Below are positions 6,192 through 13,779 of a stretch of DNA of 16,509 bases, in pieces. The number at the start of each line of letters is the position of its first letter. The first letter of the stretch is position 1. A program made the position numbers and the translations under genes. The notes beneath the pieces were generated by a model, which made no database searches, had not been told where the DNA came from, and saw nothing but the letters and a program-made list of their open reading frames with translations. Source of the stretch: Clostridia bacterium (GTDB taxonomy: Bacteria > Bacillota_A > Clostridia > Oscillospirales > CAG-272); the NCBI GenBank assembly GCA_017467205.1, contig JAFTSQ010000007.1, forward strand, positions 1-16,509, written 5' to 3'.

Positions 6192-6262
6192 CCGTTATTG
6201 CGCGCTCACGCGAGGCGCACGGATATACGTTAACAATCCCTTTTGAAAGGCGCGAATACTTG

Positions 6263-7411
6263 ATGAAAAAATGCAATACAAATTGCCCCGAAAGGCTCGG
6301 CCGCGTTGGCGGTCAGGCGGTGCTCGAGGGCGTTATGATGAAGGCGGGCGACAGAACGGTCACCACATGTCGCAAGGAGGACGGAACGCTTACCGTTGCC
6401 TCGTCCGACTTCGTTTCGGTTAGAAAAAAACACAAAATTCTCGACATTCCGCTTCTGCGCGGCGTCGTTAACTTCGTTGAAATGATGACGCTCAGCGTCA
6501 AAATCCTAGGCGAGTCGGCGAAGGCGCTCGGAATCGAGGAGGAAGAGGAAACCAAGTTTGAAAAGTGGCTTAAAAAGCACTTTGGAATAGGAATAGTCAA
6601 TTTCGTTCTCGCGCTCGGCACTATCCTCGGACTCGGACTTGCCGTGCTGCTCTTCCTCGTTTTGCCGTCTGCGATATCCAGCCTTATCGACTACCTCGTT
6701 CCCGTAGATCTCGGAGTTTGGTGTGCGGTTATCGAGGGCGGCATCAAGATAATGATATTCTTACTCTACCTCTGGCTCGTTTCATTTATGCCGGAGATAA
6801 AGCGGACCTTTATGTATCACGGCGCAGAGCATAAGTCTATCGCCTGCTTTGAGTCGGGTGAGGAGCTCACCCCCGAAAACGCGAAGAGGCACAGGCGCTT
6901 CCACCCGAGATGCGGCACGAGCTTTATGTTCTTTATGATTCTTATCGGCATATTTGCCGGAATGATTATAAAGGCTCTTATCCCGGGACTGCACTGGGCA
7001 CTCTACACCGCCATCAGAATACTCATACTCCCTCTCGTTATGGGAATTGGCTACGAGATAATCCGCCTTGCAGGCAAGCACGATAACTTCATAACCCGTG
7101 CGCTCTCCGCGCCGGGACTTTGGGTGCAAAGAATCACCACGAAAGAGCCGACGCTCGATATGCTTGAGGTTGCTATCGTATCTCTCAAGTGCGCTCTTCG
7201 CGACGAGTTCCCCGAATTTGCTCTCTTCTACGCTGAAAGACCTTGGGAGAAAAAATGCGAGGACGAGCCTGCCGATAATGGCGAGGGGGCTACCGCTGAA
7301 GAGGCATCTGCAAACGGCGAGAGTGCCGATAGCGATATAGACGAAGCCACTACCGCGGGCGAGGTCGCGTCCGACGGCGAAGGATGCGGAGGCGAAGATG
7401 CAGTTTCGTGA
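6263..7411 (+). CDS. DUF1385 membrane protein (YqhQ-like)
   Basis: A 382-residue integral membrane protein. The N-terminal signature GRVGGQAVLEGVMMKAGDR is diagnostic of DUF1385/YqhQ. The MYHGAEHKSIACFESGEELT segment (about 191-210), followed by HPRCGTSFMFF, is its second conserved block with His and Cys residues. Several membrane segments lie near 107-165 and 215-260. The last 50 or so residues are an acidic, low-complexity tail (ADNGEGATAEEASANGES), which many family members lack. Function is unknown. In Clostridia it commonly neighbours prmC, as here, with a 14-nt overlap. ATG 6263 is chosen; an adjacent TTG at 6260 sits slightly better spaced from AAAGG (6246-6250) and would add one residue. 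Confidence 0.9.
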   Translation: MKKCNTNCPERLGRVGGQAVLEGVMMKAGDRTVTTCRKEDGTLTVASSDFVSVRKKHKILDIPLLRGVVNFVEMMTLSVKILGESAKALGIEEEEETKFEKWLKKHFGIGIVNFVLALGTILGLGLAVLLFLVLPSAISSLIDYLVPVDLGVWCAVIEGGIKIMIFLLYLWLVSFMPEIKRTFMYHGAEHKSIACFESGEELTPENAKRHRRFHPRCGTSFMFFMILIGIFAGMIIKALIPGLHWALYTAIRILILPLVMGIGYEIIRLAGKHDNFITRALSAPGLWVQRITTKEPTLDMLEVAIVSLKCALRDEFPEFALFYAERPWEKKCEDEPADNGEGATAEEASANGESADSDIDEATTAGEVASDGEGCGGEDAVS

Positions 7412-8207
7412 CGCCGTTGAGCTATTAAGCTCACACGGGGTGCAGTCAGCCGCGCACGACGCGCGAGAAATATTCATTCGCTTCGGCGGCTTCTCGCGCA
7501 GCGAAATCATACCTCCGACCGCCTCGTCGGACGAGCTACTCCTGATATCTGCCATTGAGCGCAGGTGTGAGCGAGAGCCGCTCCAATACATTGTCGGCGA
7601 GGTCGGGTTTTACCGCGAGGTGTACTCCGTGAGCCCCGACTGCCTTATTCCGCGCGAGGACACCGAGGTGCTCGTTGACTACGCGGTGAAAAATCTTCCT
7701 TCGGGTGCGCGTTTCCTTGATTTATGCACGGGAAGCGGCTGCGTGGCAATATCTACTCTAAATAATACGAAGGACACCACCGCAGTTGCGACCGATATAT
7801 CACTCGGCGCACTTGATATGGCTAAAAAGAATGCGGAGCGGTGCGGCGTTTCGGACAGGCTTACCTTACGGCACTCCGACGCAAGAGCCGAGCGTGAGGC
7901 AGGTCTCTTCGACGCGATACTCTCAAATCCGCCCTACGTCAGCCAAGAGGAATTCGAAGCGCTTGAGCCCGAGCTCTATTTCGAGCCGAAGGGCGCGCTC
8001 GTTGCCAAGGACGACGGCGCGGAGTTTTACAAAACCATTATCCCGACGCACAAGGACAGCTTGAAGCGCGGAGGATTTTTCGCCTTTGAGATAGGCGCTA
8101 CGCAAGCGCCTTTGCTCTCATCCTTGGCGGAGATTTACGGTATGAGCCTAAAAGTAATCCGCGATCTTTCCGGCAACGACAGAGTTGCCGTTCTGACACT
8201 TGATTAA
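7398..8207 (+). CDS. prmC: Release factor glutamine methyltransferase PrmC
   Basis: PrmC (HemK) N5-methylates the Gln of the GGQ motif of peptide release factors, using S-adenosylmethionine, and improves termination. This 269-residue protein has the N-terminal helical RF-binding domain (1-80), the PREDTEVLVD segment (85-94), the SAM-binding loop DLCTGSGCVAI (108-118) and the catalytic NPPY (177-180), followed by the expected EPKGALVAKDDG block and FEIGATQ. Length and motifs are canonical. The start lies inside the end of the DUF1385 gene (14-nt overlap), implying coupling. Its usual partner prfA is not next to it here. Confidence 0.95.
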   Translation: MQFRDAVELLSSHGVQSAAHDAREIFIRFGGFSRSEIIPPTASSDELLLISAIERRCEREPLQYIVGEVGFYREVYSVSPDCLIPREDTEVLVDYAVKNLPSGARFLDLCTGSGCVAISTLNNTKDTTAVATDISLGALDMAKKNAERCGVSDRLTLRHSDARAEREAGLFDAILSNPPYVSQEEFEALEPELYFEPKGALVAKDDGAEFYKTIIPTHKDSLKRGGFFAFEIGATQAPLLSSLAEIYGMSLKVIRDLSGNDRVAVLTLD

Positions 8208-8220
8208 GTAACCCGCCCCG

Positions 8221-8250
8221 CCTCTTCACCATATTATGAGTGATGAGGTG
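8221..8250 (+). promoter_or_regulatory. Hairpin that could mask the ddl ribosome binding site
   Basis: CCTCTTCAC (8221-8229) can pair with GTGATGAGG (8240-8248) with one T-T mismatch and a 10-nt loop. The right arm contains most of GAGGTG (8245-8250), the ribosome site of ddl (ATG 8258). The structure could lower ddl translation unless ribosomes finishing prmC open it. Confidence 0.4.
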
Positions 8251-8257
8251 ATGGCGT

Positions 8258-9334
8258 ATGAAAAAAAGAATAGCTCTGCTTTTTGGCGGTATGGGTCGGG
8301 AGCACGAGATATCCTGCAGGGGAGCGAAAAACCTTTTCTCGCTCATTGACAGGCGGCTCTTCACCGTTTTGCCGATAGGAATATCGCAAAGCGGAGAGTG
8401 GTTTATTTACGAGGGAAATAACGAAATCTCCAAAGAGATTTTCTCGGAGAAAAGGCGGCTAAAAAGCACCTTTCCCGTGAGGCTTGACGGAAGATGCGGA
8501 TTTCTTTTGGGCGGCAAGGTATTAGAGGTTTTTGCCGCGTTTCCGCTCCTGCACGGCGACTTTGGTGAGGACGGAGTTATACAGGGCGCGCTCTGTGCCG
8601 CGGGGATACCCTTCGTCGGCTGTAAGACGCTCGCGGGTGCGCTCGCCTCTGACAAGATAACGGCAAAAATCATTGCCAAGCATCTCGGTATACCGACGGT
8701 GAAGGCAATCTACAAAACCGACGGTGCTTGTGACGCAAATACGGTTGAAGCGGTGCGCGCTTTAGCCGAGGATGAGCTCGGATACCCGATGTTCATTAAG
8801 CCGTCTGGGCTCGGAAGCTCGATAGGAGCGGCGGTCGCTTACGACCGCGCGGGATTTGCCGACGCTTACGTCGCTGCCTGCCGAGTCGGCGACGGGCGAG
8901 TTCTCGTCGAGAAAATGATAAAAAACAAGCGCGAGCTTGAATGCGCTTATATGAGGACGGGCAGACTCCCCCTTATAGCGGAGCCTGCCGAGATAACCAC
9001 CGAGGACGGCTTTTACAGCTTTGAGGAAAAGTATTCCGACGCATCACGCGCTAAAGCCTCAAGGCGAGCCGAGCTCTCACCCGAGATCAAGGAGAAAATA
9101 TGCGCCCACACGGCGCGCCTTGCCGACTTTATGGGTTGTGCGGGGCTTGCGCGAGCAGATTTCTTCCTTGTCGGTGACGAGGTTTATTTCAACGAAATAA
9201 ATACTATGCCCGGTATGACCGACTCAAGCCTGTGGCTCTCTATAATAGAGGGGCACGGAATACCTATGAGGGAGGCAGTGACGCGGCTGATATTTTCGGC
9301 GCGAGCCGATAATGATAAAGCTTGGCAGGATTAG
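8258..9334 (+). CDS. ddl: D-alanine--D-alanine ligase
   Basis: An ATP-grasp enzyme that joins two D-Ala for the peptidoglycan stem peptide. Length is 358 residues, as usual for Gram-positive Ddl. Visible motifs: FGGMGREHEIS (9-19), HGDFGEDG (99-106), the ATP lid KPSGLGSSIG (181-190), FYSFEEKY (252-259) with the Tyr characteristic of D-Ala-D-Ala rather than D-Ala-D-Lac ligases, RADFF (299-303) and the metal-binding NEINTMPGMT (312-321). The segment after it is SSLWL where SLFP or SMYP is usual, a small oddity. GAGGTG 7 nt upstream sets the start. It ends in TAG. murI follows, giving a cell-wall precursor pair. Confidence 0.95.
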   Translation: MKKRIALLFGGMGREHEISCRGAKNLFSLIDRRLFTVLPIGISQSGEWFIYEGNNEISKEIFSEKRRLKSTFPVRLDGRCGFLLGGKVLEVFAAFPLLHGDFGEDGVIQGALCAAGIPFVGCKTLAGALASDKITAKIIAKHLGIPTVKAIYKTDGACDANTVEAVRALAEDELGYPMFIKPSGLGSSIGAAVAYDRAGFADAYVAACRVGDGRVLVEKMIKNKRELECAYMRTGRLPLIAEPAEITTEDGFYSFEEKYSDASRAKASRRAELSPEIKEKICAHTARLADFMGCAGLARADFFLVGDEVYFNEINTMPGMTDSSLWLSIIEGHGIPMREAVTRLIFSARADNDKAWQD

Positions 9335-9400
9335 CCCCAAGCCTTTTGGAAGTTGAAGGGATCAACCGATCCGGAAAACGAGAGGCGACGGGGGTCTTCT

Positions 9401-10108
9401 ATGCCGAAATTAATTGGAATACTCGATAGCGGAGCTGGCGGACTTTTTGCCCTATCGGCGCTTCGGTCAGCGCGTCCGCTTGCCGACTTATGCTTTTTTG
9501 CAGACAGAGATAACGCACCGTACGGCACGAAGGGGCGCGAGGAGATTGCGCATCTTTTGAAGGCAGGAATCTCGCGTCTTCGGGATGCGGGATGCGAGGC
9601 GATACTTATCGCCTGCTGCACGGCGTCGTCGGTTATTGAAATGCTTACGCCGAGCGAGCGCTTTGGCGCGATCCCGATAATTCGCCCCACCGCTATGGCG
9701 GCAGTTAGGGCGACGAGATGCAATAGGATTGCCGTCATCTCAACAGAGGCGACCTGGCGCTCGGATGCGTTCGGCAGAGAGATAGCAAAAATCGCGCCGA
9801 AAATTTGCGTCACCGCCCACCCTACGCAAGAGCTCGTTTCGCTCGTAGAGGAGGGGGCGTGCGACTGCAATGCCTCGCCTGCGGCAAAAGCGGTGATAAA
9901 GCGTACGCTACTTCCGCTATTCGAGTGCGACTTTGATACTCTTATTTTGGGATGCACGCATTTTTCGCACCTTGAAGGCGAGATAGGCAGCCTCTTCGGC
10001 GAAGGGGTCAAGGTCATATCATCGGCGCGCGAGGGCGCGGCGGAGCTTATACGAACGCTCACCGAGGATGACCTTCGTGGCACGGGTGCTACGATATATT
10101 TGCGCTGA
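9401..10108 (+). CDS. murI: Glutamate racemase, divergent active site
   Basis: MurI makes D-glutamate for peptidoglycan using two cysteines as acid/base. Length is 235 residues, slightly short. Family landmarks are DSGAGGL (9-15), NAPYG (38-42), TEATWRSDAF (115-124) and GCTHF (184-188) with the second catalytic Cys185 and His187. The first catalytic block reads ACCTAS (71-76) where the family has ACNTAS: Cys72 is kept, but the substrate-binding Asn is replaced by Cys73. The central segment AHPTQELVSLVEEG is also looser than the usual CPLFVPLVEEG. ATG 9401 follows GGGGG; the in-frame TTG at 9353 would add 16 unfamily-like residues. It lies directly after ddl, which supports the role. Confidence 0.85.
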   Translation: MPKLIGILDSGAGGLFALSALRSARPLADLCFFADRDNAPYGTKGREEIAHLLKAGISRLRDAGCEAILIACCTASSVIEMLTPSERFGAIPIIRPTAMAAVRATRCNRIAVISTEATWRSDAFGREIAKIAPKICVTAHPTQELVSLVEEGACDCNASPAAKAVIKRTLLPLFECDFDTLILGCTHFSHLEGEIGSLFGEGVKVISSAREGAAELIRTLTEDDLRGTGATIYLR

Positions 10109-10136
10109 TGCGCACAAGAAAGGAATTTGAAAGACA

Positions 10137-10493
10137 ATGGCAAAATACAGAAGAGGTAGAATAAACGACGCGGTCGCACAGGAGCTTGCGATAGCAATAT
10201 CCGAAATCCGCGAGCCGAAGGTAGTAAATAATTTCGTAAGCATAACTCGCGCGGACGTTGCGCCCGACCTCAAGTACGCAACCGTCTATTTCTCGGTTAT
10301 GGGCGACAAGGACGAGGCGGCAGTCGGTCTTAAAAAGTGCACCGGTATACTCCGCCATCACCTTGCGGTAACGCTCAATCTTCGCATTACGCCCGAGCTT
10401 AATTTCGTTCACGACACCTCTATTGAGCACGGCGCGAAGATAGCGAAAATACTTGAGGATCTGAAGGTTGAGAGGCAGGACGGAAATGACTGA
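10137..10493 (+). CDS. rbfA: Ribosome-binding factor A
   Basis: RbfA is a single KH-type domain protein that binds the 30S subunit during 16S rRNA 5'-end maturation and cold adaptation. This copy is 118 residues, normal length. It has the N-terminal R-x-x-R-I-N-D-A-V-A-Q-E-L helix, a conserved VSITRADVAPDLKYATVYFS core (39-58) and the LRITPELNFVHDTSIEHG strand-helix (82-99). AAGGAA upstream at 10119-10124 is the ribosome site. Its last codons overlap the start of nrnA by 8 nt, as in the common rbfA-nrnA pair; the usual infB before it is absent. Confidence 0.95.
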   Translation: MAKYRRGRINDAVAQELAIAISEIREPKVVNNFVSITRADVAPDLKYATVYFSVMGDKDEAAVGLKKCTGILRHHLAVTLNLRITPELNFVHDTSIEHGAKIAKILEDLKVERQDGND

Positions 10494-11469
10494 CTACAAG
10501 TGTCTTTCGAAGACCGAATGTAAGGAAATACTTGAGAGCATCGACTCGCCCCTCATCGTTATGCACGCAAATCCCGATGCGGACACGGTAGGCTGTGCGG
10601 CGGCGCTCGCGGACATATACTCAATGCTCGGCAAAAAGGCAAGCTACGCCTGCACCGACAGAATACCCGACAGGCTCACGTTTTTGCTCGAGGGGGTGGG
10701 GCGTGCAGAGAATTTCGAGGGTAAAACCCCGATAGCTATCGACATCGCCTCCCCGAAAACGCTCGGCTCATACGAGGAGATTTTCACAAAAAAATATCCG
10801 CCGGCTCTTATGATAGACCACCACGAGCTCGGCGTTGAATTTGCTGACTACTACAAGGTAAAGGGTGCGTCGAGCGCCGGTGAGGTGCTCTTCGGCATAG
10901 TTGAGCTCCTCGTGAGCGAGGGCAAGATAACCCTCACGAAAGAGCTCGCCTCGCATCTTTTCGCGGCGATAAGCTCGGACACCGGCGCTTTCAGATTCTC
11001 GAACGCAACTCCCGAAACATATCGCGTTGCGGCAAGGCTCATTGAGGCAGGCGTTGACCACGCGGCGATAAGCCACCGCCTCTATTTCTCCAAGTCCGAG
11101 GCACAAATCAGAGCCGAGGGCGCGGTTGCAAGGCGAATAAAGACCGCTTACGACGGCAAGGTCGCCTATGCGGCTATATCAATAAAGGATATGACGGACG
11201 AGGGGCTCGAATTTCCCGATTTCGAAACCGGAATAGAGATAGTGCGCTCGATTATCGGTGCAGAGATTGCATTCATAGTGAAGGAGCGTGCCGAGGGCGT
11301 TTACAAAATCTCGCTTCGCTCGCTTGGCGCTGACGTATCAATGGTTGCGGGTCAATTTGGCGGGGGAGGCCACCTAAGAGCTGCCGCCTGCACTATCGAG
11401 GCGGACTCCGCATCCTGCGCGGCTGAAAAGATACTTACGGAGATAGGCAAGGAAATTTTATGGAAATAA
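10486..11469 (+). CDS. nrnA: DHH-family oligoribonuclease / pAp phosphatase NrnA
   Basis: NrnA degrades RNA of a few nucleotides and dephosphorylates 3'-phosphoadenosine 5'-phosphate. The protein is 327 residues with the DHH phosphoesterase layout: motif I HANPDAD (27-33), motif II Asp86 (AIDIAS), motif III DHH (111-113), motif IV SDTGAF (164-169), and a C-terminal DHHA1 domain with GGGGH (292-296) for substrate binding. All metal-ligand motifs are intact. ATG 10486 is chosen; the in-frame TTG at 10468 would reach deep into rbfA. It overlaps rbfA by 8 nt and rimI by 10 nt, so translation of the three genes is probably linked. Confidence 0.93.
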   Translation: MTDYKCLSKTECKEILESIDSPLIVMHANPDADTVGCAAALADIYSMLGKKASYACTDRIPDRLTFLLEGVGRAENFEGKTPIAIDIASPKTLGSYEEIFTKKYPPALMIDHHELGVEFADYYKVKGASSAGEVLFGIVELLVSEGKITLTKELASHLFAAISSDTGAFRFSNATPETYRVAARLIEAGVDHAAISHRLYFSKSEAQIRAEGAVARRIKTAYDGKVAYAAISIKDMTDEGLEFPDFETGIEIVRSIIGAEIAFIVKERAEGVYKISLRSLGADVSMVAGQFGGGGHLRAAACTIEADSASCAAEKILTEIGKEILWK

Positions 11470-11912
11470 GACGAGCTGTTGCCTCTGACGCACCGAAAAT
11501 CGCCTTGGCGGAGGACCTTATTTTCTCCGATGCGTGGAGCGAACGGGACGTGCAGTCCACCATCTGCACCGAGGGCGGCATATGCTACGTTGCCACCGAC
11601 GGCGACGTGCTGCGCGGTTATATTCTCGGCAGACTCATTCCGCCGGAGGGGGAGATTTATCGCATTGCTGTGCTTCCCGAATACCGCAGGCGCGGTATCG
11701 CCTACCGCCTGCTCGACTACGCGGTGAAGACCGAACGCGGCAGGGGGCTTGAATGCCTCTTTCTCGAGGTGCGCGCGAAGAATATTGCGGCGCGCTCACT
11801 CTACCTCTCATACGGCTTTCGCGATATGGGAGTCAGAAAAAACTACTACAAAAACCCGACGGACGACGCGATAATTATGCGTCGCGCGCATCCTGACGAT
11901 ATGAAGAACTAA
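11460..11912 (+). CDS. rimI: Ribosomal-protein-alanine N-acetyltransferase RimI (GNAT)
   Basis: A single GNAT domain of 150 residues. The acetyl-CoA loop is VLPEYRRRGIAYRLL (71-85, R/Q-x-x-G-x-A type). The C-terminal LEVRAKNIAARSLYLSYGF (102-120) and the Tyr-rich VRKNYYKNP segment are typical of RimI. In E. coli RimI acetylates the N-terminus of ribosomal protein S18; target breadth in Firmicutes is less certain. It overlaps nrnA by 10 nt and precedes tsaD, a pairing widespread in bacteria, usually with tsaB and tsaE, which are not present in this window. Confidence 0.92.
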   Translation: MEIRRAVASDAPKIALAEDLIFSDAWSERDVQSTICTEGGICYVATDGDVLRGYILGRLIPPEGEIYRIAVLPEYRRRGIAYRLLDYAVKTERGRGLECLFLEVRAKNIAARSLYLSYGFRDMGVRKNYYKNPTDDAIIMRRAHPDDMKN

Positions 11913-11937
11913 CCGACAGATTAAGGACTATGGGAAA

Positions 11938-13068
11938 ATGAAGATTCTCGGATTTGAAAGCTCCTGCGACGAAACGAGCGCCTCGGTTGTAGAGCGCACG
12001 GATGACGGCAGATTTACTATACTTTCGAATATAGTTGCCTCGCAAATAGAAACGCACAGGCTCTTCGGCGGCGTCGTTCCGGAAATCGCGAGCAGAGCGC
12101 ATATTGAGGCTATCTCCAAAATTACATACGAAGCACTTGACGTGGCAGGCTGTAAAATCAAGGATATCGACCTCGTTGCAGTTACCGCGAACCCCGGTCT
12201 TATCGGTGCGCTTCTCGTCGGAGTGAATTTTGCAAAGGCGCTTGCCATCTCCCGCGGCATACCGCTCGTGGCGGTCGACCATATAAAAGGACATATTGCC
12301 GCCTCGTATATAGACTCCGGCGCTCAAGTCCCCACCCCGCCCTTTATCGCCTTTGCGGCGTCGGGAGGACATACGGCGATATACCTCGTCAAGAGCTATA
12401 CCGACTTTGAGCTGATAGGCACGACGCGCGACGACGCGATAGGCGAGTCGTTTGATAAAATAGGAAGAATGATAGGCATCCCCTACCCCGCAGGCAGAGG
12501 CTTCGACGAGCTCGCTCGCGAGGGCTTTATTGAGGCGACGGGCGATCCGATTGAATTTTATAAAAGATACAAAAAGAGCCCGTCGTACAAGGACGCCACC
12601 CTCGCCCTACCCTCGCCCGCCCTCTCGGACGGCTCGCTCGACTTCTCCTTCTCAGGACTGAAGACGGCGGCTATAAACCTCCTTCACAGGTTCGAGCAAA
12701 GGGATATACCCCTACCCCGTGCGAGCTTTGCGGCGCGTTACACCTACGAGGCAGTCGAGGCAGTTGCCAAAAAGCTTGGCGCGGCAATCGATGTGTTCGG
12801 TGAGCACGACCTCGTGGTCGCGGGCGGCGTTGCGGCAAATTCACACCTGCGCACAAGGCTCTCGGAGCTTGCAAGAGCGCGCGGTGTTAAGCTCTATATT
12901 CCCTCCCCTGCCCTCTGCGGCGACAATGCGGCAATGATAGCGGTTGCGGGATATTTTGAATACGAGCGCGGCGCCCTCAGCGACGCATCCTTGAACGCGA
13001 GCGCGCTTGATACTATCACAAAAGACGAACACGAAAGGAAGGACGACACTAAAGATGGAAAGCATTGA
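11938..13068 (+). CDS. tsaD: tRNA N6-adenosine threonylcarbamoyltransferase TsaD
   Basis: TsaD transfers threonylcarbamoyl to A37 of ANN-decoding tRNAs, working with TsaB and TsaE. Motifs: FESSCDETSAS (6-16), the metal-binding HIKGH (115-119), ASGGHT (141-146), GGVAANS (296-302) and CGDNAAMI (327-334). The protein is 376 residues, longer than the usual 340 or so. There is an insertion of roughly 15 residues around FYKRYKKSPSYKDA (207-220) where the family has FPRP, and a charged C-terminal tail (KDEHERKDDTKDGKH) whose codons overlap the start of rex by 14 nt. The start is preceded by AAGGA; a three-codon frame (ATG GGA AAA TGA) at 11930 overlaps it. Confidence 0.95.
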   Translation: MKILGFESSCDETSASVVERTDDGRFTILSNIVASQIETHRLFGGVVPEIASRAHIEAISKITYEALDVAGCKIKDIDLVAVTANPGLIGALLVGVNFAKALAISRGIPLVAVDHIKGHIAASYIDSGAQVPTPPFIAFAASGGHTAIYLVKSYTDFELIGTTRDDAIGESFDKIGRMIGIPYPAGRGFDELAREGFIEATGDPIEFYKRYKKSPSYKDATLALPSPALSDGSLDFSFSGLKTAAINLLHRFEQRDIPLPRASFAARYTYEAVEAVAKKLGAAIDVFGEHDLVVAGGVAANSHLRTRLSELARARGVKLYIPSPALCGDNAAMIAVAGYFEYERGALSDASLNASALDTITKDEHERKDDTKDGKH

Positions 13069-13747
13069 CAAAATCCCCGGCACGTTTGAAAAGCGCGAGG
13101 AAGCCATTGACCGCTCCAAAGTTTCCACCGCGGTAATAAAGCGTCTTCCCCGTTACCACAGATACCTCGGCGATCTCTTACGCGAAAACAAGCTTCGCAT
13201 ATCCTCTGCGGAGCTGTCGAAAATTATGGGCGTTACCGCTTCGCAGATAAGGCAGGACCTTAACTGCTTCGGCGGCTTCGGTCAGCAGGGCTACGGCTAC
13301 AACGTCAAATACTTGCATAGCAAAATAAGCGAGCTGCTCGGTGTTACCGAGGGTTATCGCGCCGTAATAGTCGGCGCGGGAAATCTCGGTCGTGCGCTTG
13401 CAGCCACCAATATGTTCGCACGTCGCGGAGTCACCCGTCTTGCTATGTTCGATTCAAGCCCGCGCGTCATAGGAACAACTATTTACGGTCTTCCTGTTTT
13501 AGACGTATCTCTGCTTGAAGCATACTGCCGTGAAAAGCGCGTCGACATCGGCGTTCTGACCGTTCCGAAGGAGGCCGCGACCGAGGTGGCGGAAATGATG
13601 GTGCGCGGCGGAGTTAAGGGCATTTGGAACTTCGCCAATATGGAGCTTACGGTTTCGGGCGAGTCGGTCGTCGTGCAGGACATTCACCTCGGCGACTCTC
13701 TTATGACCCTCTGCTACGACATAAAAGAGAAAAATTCAAAGGATTGA
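13055..13747 (+). CDS. rex: Redox-sensing transcriptional repressor Rex
   Basis: Rex senses the NADH/NAD+ ratio and represses fermentation and respiration genes when NADH is low. The protein is 230 residues. An N-terminal winged helix (23-83) carries the hallmark AVIKRLPRYHRYL and the wing TASQIRQDLNCFGGFGQQGY. The Rossmann domain has VGAGNLGRALA (106-116), and the domain-swap C-terminal helix begins near 200. A roughly 20-residue N-terminal extension (MESIDKIPGTFEKREEAIDR) precedes the usual start of homology. ATG 13055 is preferred because AGGAAGG lies upstream; the in-frame TTG at 13007 has none. It overlaps tsaD by 14 nt. I found no convincing Rex operator (TTGTTAA-N4-TTAACAA) in the window. 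Confidence 0.95.
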   Translation: MESIDKIPGTFEKREEAIDRSKVSTAVIKRLPRYHRYLGDLLRENKLRISSAELSKIMGVTASQIRQDLNCFGGFGQQGYGYNVKYLHSKISELLGVTEGYRAVIVGAGNLGRALAATNMFARRGVTRLAMFDSSPRVIGTTIYGLPVLDVSLLEAYCREKRVDIGVLTVPKEAATEVAEMMVRGGVKGIWNFANMELTVSGESVVVQDIHLGDSLMTLCYDIKEKNSKD

Positions 13748-13750
13748 TTT

Positions 13751-13765
13751 CCGCACCTCCTGCGG
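13751..13765 (+). promoter_or_regulatory. Small hairpin in the rex-dnaD gap with CCTCC loop
   Basis: CCGCA (13751-13755) and TGCGG (13761-13765) enclose the loop CCTCC, which equals the anti-Shine-Dalgarno core. It sits where a ribosome site for the DnaD-domain gene would be expected and no such site is seen. Its role is unknown. Confidence 0.35.
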
Positions 13766-13779
13766 TATTGGTACATATT

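Noticed and set aside
6229..6237. GTTAACAA as a Rex operator
   Set aside because: Only one half-site is present; the mirrored TTGTTAA half is missing.
6782..7591. Long open frame on the minus strand across the DUF1385/prmC junction
   Set aside because: It is antisense to two well-recognised genes, and its translation has no family-like content or ribosome site.
8258..9334. Ddl as a VanA-type D-Ala-D-Lac ligase
   Set aside because: The FYSFEEKY block with its Tyr is the D-Ala-D-Ala type, and there is no vanH or vanX nearby.
9353..9400. TTG start for murI at 9353
   Set aside because: The added residues are not family-like and the ribosome site would overlap or be absent; ATG 9401 aligns with the family start.
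13007..13054. TTG start for rex at 13007
   Set aside because: It lies deep in tsaD without a ribosome site; ATG 13055 has AGGAAGG upstream.
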